A stretch of DNA of 46,074 nucleotides, from the NCBI GenBank assembly GCA_019239975.1, contig JAFAZE010000122.1, positions 1 to 46,074 of the forward strand, given 5' to 3'. The DNA comes from Streptosporangiaceae bacterium. GTDB taxonomy: Bacteria; Actinomycetota; Actinomycetes; Streptosporangiales; Streptosporangiaceae. Below are positions 17,075 to 24,993 of this stretch, piece by piece. A program made the translations under genes and the position numbers. The notes under the pieces were generated by a model. That model made no database searches. It had not been told where the DNA came from and worked only from the letters and a program-made list of their open reading frames with translations. Position 1 is the stretch's first letter. The number at the start of each line of letters is the position of its first letter.

Positions 17075-18013
17075 TCATGAGGCACGCGGTTGGATGGCGT
17101 GCACGTCCGGCAGGATCGACGCGAGGGCCTCGAGGGTGGCGTCATCCCACGGATGACGCGGGGCGACGAGTACGGTGCCGATGCCCAGGGCGGCGAGTTC
17201 GCGCAGGTGCGCCAGCAGGTCGCCGAGGCCCGCCTGCCGGTCTTCCCCCAAGTCGAAGTTGCTGGACACCGTCTTTTCGATCTCCGCGTAGTCACGCCCT
17301 GCCGCCGCGCAGTGCTCCCGGAGCACGCGCAGCTTGCCCGCGATGTTGTCCGCGAATTCGGTGCCGGGCAGGTCGAACAGGTTGCAGGCGTCGGCGTACC
17401 GCGCGACGAGCCGCAGCGTCTTCCGCTCCCCGCTGCCGCCGATCAGGATGGGCGGATGCGGGCGCTGCACGGAGTTCGGCGAGTTCAGCGGCCGGACCAG
17501 CTGGTAGTGCCGGCCCTCGTAAGGCCTTTCGTCTCCCCGCCACATCTGGTGCGCGATCTGCAGCAGTTCCTCGAGCCGCTCGAACCGCTCGGCGAGCGAC
17601 GGAAACGGGATGCCGAGCCCCTCGGCCTCGAAGGCGGTCCCCGGGCCGGCCGGCGGGACGTTCCAGGGCGCGCCCGCGCCGACGCCGAAGAACACGCGCC
17701 CGCCGCTGAGCACGTCCAGCGACGTCACCGACTTGACGAGGACGCCCGGGTGGCGGTAGGCGACGGACGTGACCATCGTCCCCAGCTTGATCCGCCTGGT
17801 CTGGCCCGCCAGGAAGCCCAGCGTCGCGTACGCCTCGAACATCGGCGACTCCGGCGGCAGCCCGGTCAGCCGGATCTGGAAGAAGTGGTCCAGGACCCAG
17901 AGGCTGTCGAAGCCCGCCTCGTCGGCCGTGACGGCGATCCGGGATATCACGGACCCGATCTCGTCCGTGGTCACGGGCCAAGAGAAGTCGCCTATCCCGA
18001 TTCCGATCTTCAT
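17075..18013 (-). CDS. F420-dependent LLM-class oxidoreductase
   Basis: A 312-residue luciferase-like TIM-barrel protein. It starts MKIGIGIGDFSWPVTTDE, and motifs DEAGFDSLWVLDHFF, TRRIKLGTMVTSVAYRHPG and GGRVFFGVGAGAPWN are typical of the F420-dependent branch; RPHPPILIGGSGERKTLRLV marks the second half. The ATG at 18013 follows GGGAG; an upstream TTG at 18028 is less likely. It is divergent from a MarR gene with a palindrome between them, so it is probably the target of that regulator. The reaction (hydride transfer with F420H2) is typical of the class; the substrate is unknown. Confidence 0.88.
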   Translation of the reverse strand: MKIGIGIGDFSWPVTTDEIGSVISRIAVTADEAGFDSLWVLDHFFQIRLTGLPPESPMFEAYATLGFLAGQTRRIKLGTMVTSVAYRHPGVLVKSVTSLDVLSGGRVFFGVGAGAPWNVPPAGPGTAFEAEGLGIPFPSLAERFERLEELLQIAHQMWRGDERPYEGRHYQLVRPLNSPNSVQRPHPPILIGGSGERKTLRLVARYADACNLFDLPGTEFADNIAGKLRVLREHCAAAGRDYAEIEKTVSSNFDLGEDRQAGLGDLLAHLRELAALGIGTVLVAPRHPWDDATLEALASILPDVHAIQPRAS

Positions 18014-18047
18014 CGCGTGCGCTCCCAACTCCGTTGCCGGTAACTCG

Positions 18048-18082
18048 TTAGCCGGGTAATGAATTTACCATAAGCCGGCTAA
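18048..18082. promoter_or_regulatory. Nested palindrome, probable MarR operator
   Basis: The outer arms TTAGCCGG (18048-18055) and CCGGCTAA (18075-18082) are perfect, and the inner arms GGTAA (18055-18059) and TTACC (18065-18069) are perfect. The site lies between the divergent luciferase-like and MarR genes, the normal place for a MarR autoregulatory operator. Confidence 0.65.
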
Positions 18083-18112
18083 TGAACCCTGGGGTCGTAC
18101 GCTGAGCGTGCG

Positions 18113-18589
18113 ATGACCGAGAACGATGCCCTGCCTCCCGCCGGCGGCTCCCCCGACGCCGCTCAGGAACCCGCCACCGATTTCCAGGCGGCTTTCTGGT
18201 CGGCCAAGCACGCCCTTGCGCTGGCCTCCGCCACAGCCTTCTCCCGGCACGGCGTGCACGAGGGTCAGCAGTTCGTCTTGCGGAGCTTGTGGGCCGAGGA
18301 TGGCCTGACCCCGGGCGAGGTTGCCAGGAGGCTGGGGCTCGCGACACCGACGGTGACCAGGGCGACCGCCCGGATGGAGGCGGCGGGCCTGCTGCGCCGG
18401 GAGCCGCATCCCAGCGACCGCCGCATGGTCAGGCTATGCCTCACCAGCCGGGGACAGGGCCTGGAGAAAGTCATCGGCGAGGAGATCCGCCAGCTCACCG
18501 ACCGGGCACTCGCCACCTTGAGCACGGCCGAGCGCGAGGCGCTCATCCGCACGCTCCAGCAGATCCGGCGCAATCTCTCCGCCGGGTAG
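18113..18589 (+). CDS. MarR-family transcriptional regulator
   Basis: A 158-residue winged-helix regulator: GLTPGEVARRLGLATPTVTR is the recognition-helix region and RREPHPSDRRMVRLCLTSRG the wing with the conserved DxR. The N- and C-terminal helices form the dimer interface. It is divergent from the F420-dependent oxidoreductase gene and most likely represses it and itself through the nested palindrome. The N-terminal 30 residues are a low-complexity extension. It is intact. The 262-bp region after it, to 18851, contains nothing I can support. Confidence 0.9.
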   Translation: MTENDALPPAGGSPDAAQEPATDFQAAFWSAKHALALASATAFSRHGVHEGQQFVLRSLWAEDGLTPGEVARRLGLATPTVTRATARMEAAGLLRREPHPSDRRMVRLCLTSRGQGLEKVIGEEIRQLTDRALATLSTAEREALIRTLQQIRRNLSAG

Positions 18590-18851
18590 GCGGCAGGCCG
18601 GGTCACGCTTCCGCATCACCTTCGACAGCCGCCGCTCTCGTCCCCGCTACCGAGTTCAGCCTTCCTCCTCGAACAAAGTGATGACCTCCTGCGTGTCGCT
18701 GGAACGGGCGATCGATCAGCTCACCGCGGAACAGACCCGGTACGCGGCTGACCGCTCCTTTCCCACTCCCACTCCCGCGACCCGTCGACGATGACCTCAA
18801 CCACACTCACTCCCGGGCTGGCCTGGCCGGGCCCGCACTCGGCGTTGCCGC

Positions 18852-19361
18852 TCACAGGGTGAAATCCGCCAGGTCCACCGATAGAGCGAGCGCTCGCTGC
18901 CTGGCCGACAGGTAGGCCGCGGGGTCACCGGCCCGCTCGGCGCCCAGGAAGTGCCCGTGCTCGTCGTACCGGAGGAGCGCGACGGTCTCGTCGTCGAAAA
19001 TCCAGAAGTCATCGTTGGCCCATGCCATGTCGGCGCCGTCCAGCCAGCCTCGCTCGACCACCCGGACCTCTTCCCCCGCCATCACGTTCTCGATGTACGC
19101 GGCGAACTCAAACCGCGTGTAGTCGGTGACCGGACGGCCAACGACCCGGACGCGCACGACGCCGCGCCCCGCTGCCGTGGCCCCGGCAACCAGCGCCAGC
19201 CAGGAGTCATTGCCCGGGGTCCTCGCCGGAACCTGCTGCCCGTTCAGGAAGGCCGCCAGATCCTCCTGCTCGTCCGGGACGCTGTATACGTCCCGCGCTT
19301 CCAGGCGAAACGCTGACCGCCTGAACCGCTCGAAGAGAGCGCCGAACTCCTCAGGCGTCAC
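18852..19361 (-). CDS. DUF6879 family protein
   Basis: A 169-residue protein with the actinobacterial DUF6879 pattern: FGALFERFRRSAFRLEARDVY at the start, then RVVGRPVTDYTRFEFAAY, then DFWIFDDETVALLRYDEHG and RQRALALSVDLADF at the end. Such proteins commonly accompany XRE-type regulators and DUF397 proteins in actinomycetes; no such partner is seen here. Their function is unknown. The start ATG at 19361 has no strong ribosome site. It stands alone between a MarR gene and a decayed MFS/MarR pair. Confidence 0.8.
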   Translation of the reverse strand: MTPEEFGALFERFRRSAFRLEARDVYSVPDEQEDLAAFLNGQQVPARTPGNDSWLALVAGATAAGRGVVRVRVVGRPVTDYTRFEFAAYIENVMAGEEVRVVERGWLDGADMAWANDDFWIFDDETVALLRYDEHGHFLGAERAGDPAAYLSARQRALALSVDLADFTL

Positions 19362-19367
19362 ACCGGC

Positions 19368-19795
19368 TCAACTCCTCTTCGGGTTTGCCGCGCCGGGGTT
19401 GGGCGGCAGCGACTTCATGTTCGCCATTATCAGCGGGAGCCGGACCGAGGCCGCTGCCGGGGTCTGGGCGCCCTGGCGAACGGCCGGCAGAGACCGCATC
19501 TGGCCAGGGGTGATCATGGCGGCGGCGCAGATTCCGGCCGCGGCGCACGTGCACCAGAGGGCGGCGGGGCTCAGGTTGTACAGAGCCGTGTCGGCCAGCG
19601 GGGCGACCAGCGGGGCGGTGCCGTAGCACAGGCTGCGGGCGCCAGCGTAGCGGCCGGTCATGCCGGGCGGGGCGAGGCCGCCAGGGCGGAGCTGTAGCCG
19701 CGGTGGACCAGGTAGAGCACCAGGAACGGCATCACGAAGCCGCCCTTGCAGTTGACGAACGAGCCTCCGGCCAGCACCCACACCGGCCGCGGCAG
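19368..19795 (-). pseudogene. MFS transporter remnant with internal deletion
   Basis: The minus strand from 19795 reads LPRPVWVLAGGSFVNCKGGF and VMPFLVLYLVHRGYSSALAA, typical of the first helix of an MFS exporter. Directly after that, in another frame, comes GMTGRYAGARSLCYGTAPLV and ADTALYNLSPAALWCTC, typical of the last two helices. The whole middle (more than half the protein) is missing and the junction, near 19660, is out of frame. The gene cannot make a transporter. A MarR fragment lies on the other strand next to it. Confidence 0.65.
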
Positions 19796-19806
19796 CCCGG
19801 CGGTCC

Positions 19807-19986
19807 GTCCAGGTAGGGCTCACCGCCGGCGGCCGGGCCGTGATCGACCGCGCTGTCGCCGACCTGGTCAGCACCGAAGCCGCGCTGCTCGAAGGTCTCC
19901 CCCGGAAAGACCGCGACGTCCTGGCCGGTCTTCTCGGCAGGCTCGCCGCCCACCTCGAACGGCACGGTGAAGGGCCAGGCCGGTAA
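19807..19986 (+). pseudogene. MarR-type regulator, 3' fragment
   Basis: The plus strand from 19807 to the TAA at 19984-19986 reads VQVGLTAGGRAVIDRAVADL, then LLEGLPRKDRDVLAGLLGRL and AAHLERHGEG. This is the final helix pair of a MarR repressor, starting at the L-T-xxG motif after the wing. The DNA-binding part is gone. It was probably the divergent regulator of the neighbouring MFS remnant. Confidence 0.6.
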
Positions 19987-20042
19987 CGGCGGCGGGCCGC
20001 CTCGCGCCGGTGAAGCCATGACAACCGGTGAAGCCATGACAA

Positions 20043-20885
20043 TCAGTGGGCGGCGGCTTGCTGGCGGTCGGCCCGGCTGCCGGACCTGGCGAGTATGCCG
20101 AGGTAGGCGACGATAACGACGCCCAGGTAGGCCACGTAGATGAGGAGCTGCAGCGGGGTGGGGGCGTCGCTGTAGCCGAAGAAGCTGTGCATCACGTCAC
20201 CGAACGCGCTGCTCTCTGACAGCACGCGGGAGGAGTGCCACATCGGCGCGTTGAGCACCGGCAGCCAGCCGAGCTGCTGCAGGTTCTCGATGCAGTTGGC
20301 CAGCAGGCCGGCGGCGAAGACCATCAGCAGCACGCCGATGACCGTGAAGAACCTGGCCATGTTCAGCCTGTGGCCCAGCCGGTAGATCGCGAACGCGATC
20401 CCGAGCGACACGGCCAGCCCGATCGCCGCGCCGCTGAGCGCGCCGGCGGTTGAGGTGGAGAAGATGATGGCCAGCGTGAAGACCATGGTCTCCAGCCCCT
20501 CGCGGCCGACCGCCTGGAAGGCGAGGAGCCCGAGCCCCCATCTGGCCCGGCCATCCAGGGCGGCGTCGGTGCGTGCGCGCAGTTCCTTCGACAGCGACCT
20601 GGCGTGCCTGCGCATCCAGAACGTCATGTAGGTCAGCACGGAGGCGGCGAGCAGGTACGTGGCGGTCTCGAAGATCGTCTGTACCCGGGAGCCGTCGTAG
20701 CTGCGGACCGTCTCGTAGACCACGACCCCGCCGGCGGTGGCGAGAAGCAGTGCGGCGCCGACGCCGAGGAACACGTCACGGAAATGCTCCCTCCGCCCGA
20801 TGCGGTTGAGGTAAGCGAGCAAGATCGCGACGATCATGCTCGCCTCGACGCCCTCGCGAAGGAAGATGACGAACGTGGCCAGCAT
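20043..20885 (-). CDS. efeU: High-affinity iron permease, FTR1/EfeU family
   Basis: A 280-residue membrane protein with seven or so hydrophobic segments. The two REXXE iron-binding motifs are FLREGVEASM near residue 10 and AVGREGLETMVF near residue 128, both intact. It carries ferric or ferrous iron across the cytoplasmic membrane. The start ATG at 20885 follows GGAG. An iron box lies upstream at 20931-20949, so expression should be repressed by an IdeR/DmdR1-type regulator when iron is plentiful. The usual partners, efeO and the peroxidase efeB, are not adjacent; the gene stands alone. Confidence 0.9.
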   Translation of the reverse strand: MLATFVIFLREGVEASMIVAILLAYLNRIGRREHFRDVFLGVGAALLLATAGGVVVYETVRSYDGSRVQTIFETATYLLAASVLTYMTFWMRRHARSLSKELRARTDAALDGRARWGLGLLAFQAVGREGLETMVFTLAIIFSTSTAGALSGAAIGLAVSLGIAFAIYRLGHRLNMARFFTVIGVLLMVFAAGLLANCIENLQQLGWLPVLNAPMWHSSRVLSESSAFGDVMHSFFGYSDAPTPLQLLIYVAYLGVVIVAYLGILARSGSRADRQQAAAH

Positions 20886-20930
20886 CGAGTTGGTCTCCAG
20901 ACGGTAGGTTGCCCTGCGAACAGTACTACC

Positions 20931-20949
20931 TTAGGTAAGGCTAACCTAA
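20931..20949 (-). promoter_or_regulatory. IdeR/DmdR1 iron box
   Basis: TTAGGTAAGGCTAACCTAA differs from the actinobacterial consensus TTAGGTTAGGCTAACCTAA at one base. It lies 46 bases upstream of the efeU start, in the expected promoter position. Confidence 0.88.
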
Positions 20950-21200
20950 CATCATCGTCGTGTCACCTGAGGGCCATGCACCGCCCAGCCGCAGTTGAAC
21001 GCCCTCCTGGGCTGGCAGGCCTTCTACCCAGGCATGATCGCGACTAACAGCGTACCCGTGAAACCAGGCGCCTTGTATTGCCGTCGCCGGCCCGGCACTG
21101 TGCCGAGTCCCGCCCTGATGCCCGGTTCCACAGGTCGCCGTGAGGAGCGGCCCTCGCTGCCATTCGGGCTGCGAGGGCCGCCGAGACCGCCAGGCGATGG

Positions 21201-22202
21201 CTAGGAGGCCATCTTGCAGCCGCGCTGCTTGTTGCTCCACAGGCTCTGCATCGCGAACCTTCCGGTGGGCAGGCTAACGAAGCCCTTGGGGACGAATACA
21301 CCCGGCACTGGCTCGCCCCAGGCGCACTTGTCACCGATCTCTCCCCCGGTGATCCTGACATCGTTCCAGTCGATCCACCCGGAGTCCGGCCTGGGATCGG
21401 TGATGCTCTCCGCGAACTCGTGGCCGCCGACCACGCTGAACCCCTGGTAACGGCTGTTTCCCCCGCTGCTGAGCCAGTTCACTCCGCACAGCCTTCCCGC
21501 ATCCGGCTGGTAAGGGTCGTTGGTGACCAGTACGCCGTTGGTGGCGGCTCCGTGCCAGCCGCAGTACCCGGGGGTGTGCGGATGGCCGCAGCTTCCCGCG
21601 AACCCGTCGCTGAAGCAGGTACCCGACTGGGAAAGGATGACGATGTCGGAGTTGGCCCGGTTGACCCTGAAGCGGTTGGCCACACCGGTCGCGAGGATCG
21701 CCAGGGTGTCGGGGCTGACCGTGCGCGGCGGCCTGGCGCGGTCCATGTAAATGCGCGCCACGAGCGAGCCGGTGACGCGGGGGTGGCCCCCGCGGTCACC
21801 GTACTGCGTCGTGATCTTCAGCCAGTTGTCTCTCGGCGCGCCAAGTCCCCTGTAGAACCGGGTTATGTACTTGTAGTCGGCTCCCGAGGTCCTCCATTTC
21901 GGCCCCCAGAACACGAGGTAAATCCGCGGCGCGTGCATCACCGGGCCGCGGTGATAGCCGAGGTTACAGCGTGGTTCCCTGCACCCGTTCACGGCTGGGG
22001 CAAAGACGTTGTGCCTCACCTGCGTTCCGAGGGCAGGGACAATGCCTCCGATTGACGCCATGCTCGCGGGCGCCGGGGTGCCTTCCAGCGCCGCGGGCCT
22101 GGCGGCCGGTGTGCCCGCCGCCGCGGAGACAGCCGTGGCCGCGACCGGCGCGGCGATGGCTGCCGCCGCGATGCCGGCGGCAAACAGTGCTCGTAGGTTC
22201 AC
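21201..22202 (-). CDS. Secreted PHI-1/EXORDIUM-like protein
   Basis: A 333-residue exported protein. The GTG at 22202 follows GGAAGAG at six bases; it gives a basic N-terminus and hydrophobic core LRALFAAGIAAAAIAAPVAA, a Sec signal peptide. The mature part has APRIYLVFWGPKW, CGWHGAATNGVLVTN, and SVVGGHEFAESITDPRP followed by GGEIGDKCAWG, a pattern shared with plant EXORDIUM/PHI-1 proteins. HEFAES resembles a zinc-binding HExxx motif, but peptidase activity is not shown for this group. Six to eight cysteines suggest disulfides. It has its own promoter region and is not in an operon. Confidence 0.65.
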   Translation of the reverse strand: MNLRALFAAGIAAAAIAAPVAATAVSAAAGTPAARPAALEGTPAPASMASIGGIVPALGTQVRHNVFAPAVNGCREPRCNLGYHRGPVMHAPRIYLVFWGPKWRTSGADYKYITRFYRGLGAPRDNWLKITTQYGDRGGHPRVTGSLVARIYMDRARPPRTVSPDTLAILATGVANRFRVNRANSDIVILSQSGTCFSDGFAGSCGHPHTPGYCGWHGAATNGVLVTNDPYQPDAGRLCGVNWLSSGGNSRYQGFSVVGGHEFAESITDPRPDSGWIDWNDVRITGGEIGDKCAWGEPVPGVFVPKGFVSLPTGRFAMQSLWSNKQRGCKMAS

Positions 22203-22553
22203 ATTCCGCTCTTCCGTCTGGGGCTGTGGGAGGCCCGTGTGCAATGACGATGAGGCGGATATGGTAGCGGGTTACTACATAACCGGACATCATGGATACT
22301 TGTCCACATGGCGGGATGTGGCTCTTAAGCACACAGAATCGAACGTAAAATATTATTTCCGTTACCGGGATCGTGTCGGGTTATGCGGTCAGACCGTCAT
22401 CGCGCGGCTACTCGCCGGCTTCACCGTAATTGCGCATGTGCGATTGCGCTGAGTGCGTGCGCGGCAGGCGCCGGTAACCGGGGAACCGTACCCGGGCGGG
22501 CTGGCCACCGCCCGTTTCGTATATCTCAATGATCACACGGCCGGATTGGCCGG
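22203..22553. other. Gene-free stretch upstream of the secreted protein gene
   Basis: These 351 bases hold no supported gene. The part at 22330-22375 is unusually AT-rich for this genome (AAAATATTATTTCC) and probably contains the promoter of the PHI-1-like gene; I see no clear terminator for the hydrolase gene that ends at 22554. Confidence 0.5.
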
Positions 22554-23369
22554 TCACGGGCCTTCATTGACCGCGTCCGCCACCACCCGCGCCAGCATCT
22601 CAGGCTGCTCCAGGTTGGGCAGGTGCGCCACCCCGGGCAGGACCTGGTACCGGCAGCGGGGGAGCCGTTCGGCCAGCGCCCGGTTCTGGGAGATCAGGAA
22701 CGGAACGTCGAGGTCGCCGCAGGCGACGGTGACGGGAACCCGCACCTCTTCGAGGCAGCTCCACGCATCGACGCCGCTGCCGCCCGCGTCCTCCGGTGCT
22801 CCGCCGCGCAGGATGGCCCCGTTCATGTCCAGGGCCAGCGACCGGGCCGGGCCAAAGACGCGGCCCTCGGGCTGCGCCGGGCCGTCGAGCCAGAGCCAGG
22901 TCTCCAGGCGGTTGACCTCATCCAGGTCCCCGGCGGCGATCGCCTGGTCAAGCAGCGTGCCGAGTCGCTGGGTACCGGGGTCGAGCTCCGGTTCGGGCGC
23001 ACCGCTCACCGCGGAACCGATCAGGACCAGGCCCGCGATCCGCTCCGGGGCGACGATCGCGGCGTCCAGCGCCACACCGCCGCCCGCCGACGCGCCCGCC
23101 AGCCACACGGGATCATCCGCAACCTGGCCCAGCACCGCGATCAGGTCATCGACATGCGAGAACGGCTCGTGGCCCGGGGCGGACTCGCCGAAGCCCCGCC
23201 GGTCGTAGGACACCACCGTGACAGCCGGCGCCAGATGGCTGGCCGTCTCCCGCCAGGCGCGGCGGTCCGCCACCCCCTGATGCAGCAGTACGACCACCGG
23301 GCTGCCGCCGGGCCAGCGCTCGCCGGCGAGCTCACCGCCGTCCCGGCTGACAACGAACCGCTCGCTCAT
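22554..23369 (-). CDS. Alpha/beta hydrolase
   Basis: A 271-residue hydrolase: oxyanion region VVLLHQGVADRRAWRET, then SYDRRGFGESAPG, nucleophile elbow VWLAGASAGGGVALDAA (Ser near residue 91), acid in VTVACGDLDVPFL and His in QVLPGVAHLPNLEQPE. The GxSxGG elbow and intact triad indicate an active esterase-like enzyme. I take the ATG at 23369; an in-frame ATG three codons earlier (23378) is possible. It ends next to a long non-coding stretch and begins 34 bases after the stop of the MocR gene, so it may be in the same transcript. The substrate is unknown. Confidence 0.85.
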   Translation of the reverse strand: MSERFVVSRDGGELAGERWPGGSPVVVLLHQGVADRRAWRETASHLAPAVTVVSYDRRGFGESAPGHEPFSHVDDLIAVLGQVADDPVWLAGASAGGGVALDAAIVAPERIAGLVLIGSAVSGAPEPELDPGTQRLGTLLDQAIAAGDLDEVNRLETWLWLDGPAQPEGRVFGPARSLALDMNGAILRGGAPEDAGGSGVDAWSCLEEVRVPVTVACGDLDVPFLISQNRALAERLPRCRYQVLPGVAHLPNLEQPEMLARVVADAVNEGP

Positions 23370-23403
23370 GATCCCCATTACCTCACATCTCCTGACCGGC
23401 CCG

Positions 23404-24927
23404 TTACCGGTTTCCGGCCGCGGCATGCACGGCCCGCGCGATGCGCAGCGCGGCATCGCGCAGCTGACCGGGCGGGTGCGCCGCGTAGCCGAGAACCAGC
23501 CCGGGCGGCCCTGCGCGCTGGCGGTGCATGGACAGCGGGTGCACGAGCACGCCTGCCGTCCGCAGCCGGCTCGCGAGGGCAGCGTCGTCGATGTCGCCGG
23601 CCGTGCCAGGGAACGTGACCAGCAGGTGAAGCCCGGCGGCGACACCCTGCACGCGGGCGGCGGGCAGGTGCTCGCGCAGCGCGGCGAGCAGGGCATCCCG
23701 CCGGCTGCGCTGGCGCGCGCGGGCCAGCCGGATGTGACGCTCGAGCTCTCCGCTGGCGATCAGGCTGGCGAGAACGAGCTGCGGCAGGGCGGGACTGCCG
23801 AGGTCGCTGGCGTGCTTGGCGGTGACAAGGTCCGCGTGCAGCCGGCGGGGCGGAACCAGCCAGCCCAGCCGCATGCCGGGCGCCAGCGTCTTGGATGTGC
23901 TGCCCGTGTAGGCGACCCGGTTCGGCGCGGACGCCTGCAGCGCGGGCACCGGCGCCCGGTCGTAGCGGTATTCGGCGTCGTAGTCGTCCTCGACGAGCAG
24001 GCCGTCGCCCGCGGCCCATTCCAGCAGCTCGTGGCGGCGCGCCGGGGCCAGCACGACACCGCTGGGGAACTGGTGCGCCGGGGTGAGCAGCGCGGTCCGC
24101 ATCCCGCTGCGCGCCAGGCTCGCGACGTCCAGCCCAAGGTCGTCGACCGGAACCGGGACCGGGTCCAGCCCCCACTGGGCGAGCTGGTTACGGGCACCGA
24201 ACGAGCCGGGGTCCTCCACCGCGACCCCGGTTTCGCCCCGGGCGCGAAGTACCTGGGCGAGCAGCGCGAGCGCCTGCGCGACCCCCGCGACGATGAGGAT
24301 GTCGTCCGGGTCGGCGCGAAGGCCGCGGGTCCGCGCGAGCCAGCCCGACAGTTCCCTTCGCAGCCGCTCGCTGCCGCGCGGGTCGCCGTAGCCCAGGTCG
24401 GCCGCGCTCGCCCGCGCCAGCACCGCCCGCGCGGCGCGGAGCCACGCGGCGCGCGGAAACCCCGACAGGTCAGGCACGCCGGGCGACAGGTCGATCTCGG
24501 CGCCGGCCCGCCAGGGCAGCGGGAGCAGAGCGGGAGCCGGCCGGGGTCCCGCCGGCCGCGCGGCGCGGTCCGGCCGCCGGGCCTGACTCGCCGGTCCGGC
24601 CCCGGGCCGCGGCAGCACCGTCGTTCCCGTCCTCCGCTGCGCGCCGACCAGGCCCTCCTCTCTCAGCCGCTGGTAGGCCTCGACGATCACGCCGCGCGAG
24701 ATGCCGAGATCGCCGGCGAGCACGCGGGTGGCCGGCAGGGACATTCCGGGCCGGAGGCGGCCGTCGATGATGGCGTCCCGCAGGGCATCCGCCAGCCAGG
24801 TCGTCAGCCCCCTCGCCGGCGCGGCGGCGGGATTCAGCTGCAGGAAGTCCGCCCCGCCCGGCTGCGCGAAGTCCGCGCCGCCGGACGGCGGGAAGTCCGC
24901 CTCGCGAGGCAGCGCGCCGCTCACCAT
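23404..24927 (-). CDS. MocR/PdxR-type GntR regulator with aminotransferase domain
   Basis: A 507-residue fusion: an N-terminal GntR winged helix (LPATRVLAGDLGISRGVIVEAYQ near residues 65-85) and a fold-type I aminotransferase-like domain. The PLP lysine lies in YTGSTSKTLAPGMRLGW; GDGLLVEDDYDAEYRYDR is the cofactor-binding Asp/Tyr region. MocR proteins sense pyridoxal phosphate or amino compounds; PdxR regulates vitamin B6 synthesis and others control amino-acid export. It is divergent from a DMT exporter gene, with inverted repeats between them, so that exporter is the likely target. The hydrolase gene may follow it in the transcript. A start at 24927 is best, as the upstream frame has no MocR match. 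Confidence 0.9.
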   Translation of the reverse strand: MVSGALPREADFPPSGGADFAQPGGADFLQLNPAAAPARGLTTWLADALRDAIIDGRLRPGMSLPATRVLAGDLGISRGVIVEAYQRLREEGLVGAQRRTGTTVLPRPGAGPASQARRPDRAARPAGPRPAPALLPLPWRAGAEIDLSPGVPDLSGFPRAAWLRAARAVLARASAADLGYGDPRGSERLRRELSGWLARTRGLRADPDDILIVAGVAQALALLAQVLRARGETGVAVEDPGSFGARNQLAQWGLDPVPVPVDDLGLDVASLARSGMRTALLTPAHQFPSGVVLAPARRHELLEWAAGDGLLVEDDYDAEYRYDRAPVPALQASAPNRVAYTGSTSKTLAPGMRLGWLVPPRRLHADLVTAKHASDLGSPALPQLVLASLIASGELERHIRLARARQRSRRDALLAALREHLPAARVQGVAAGLHLLVTFPGTAGDIDDAALASRLRTAGVLVHPLSMHRQRAGPPGLVLGYAAHPPGQLRDAALRIARAVHAAAGNR

Positions 24928-24981
24928 TGGTCCATCATAAATTCTCAGGTATGGCCCTGTTAGCTGGACCACAGGGCCCAT
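24928..24981. promoter_or_regulatory. MocR operator candidates in the divergent region
   Basis: TGGTCCA (24928-24934) and TGGACCA (24965-24971) form one inverted pair, and ATGGCCCTG (24951-24959) with CAGGGCCCAT (24972-24981) a second, with one extra base. MocR regulators bind such repeats between themselves and the divergent target; the assignment is inference. Confidence 0.5.
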
Positions 24982-24993
24982 AGCCTGGCCGTC

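Noticed and set aside
18680..18790. Small open frame in the region after MarR
   Set aside because: Short, no ribosome site, no family match.
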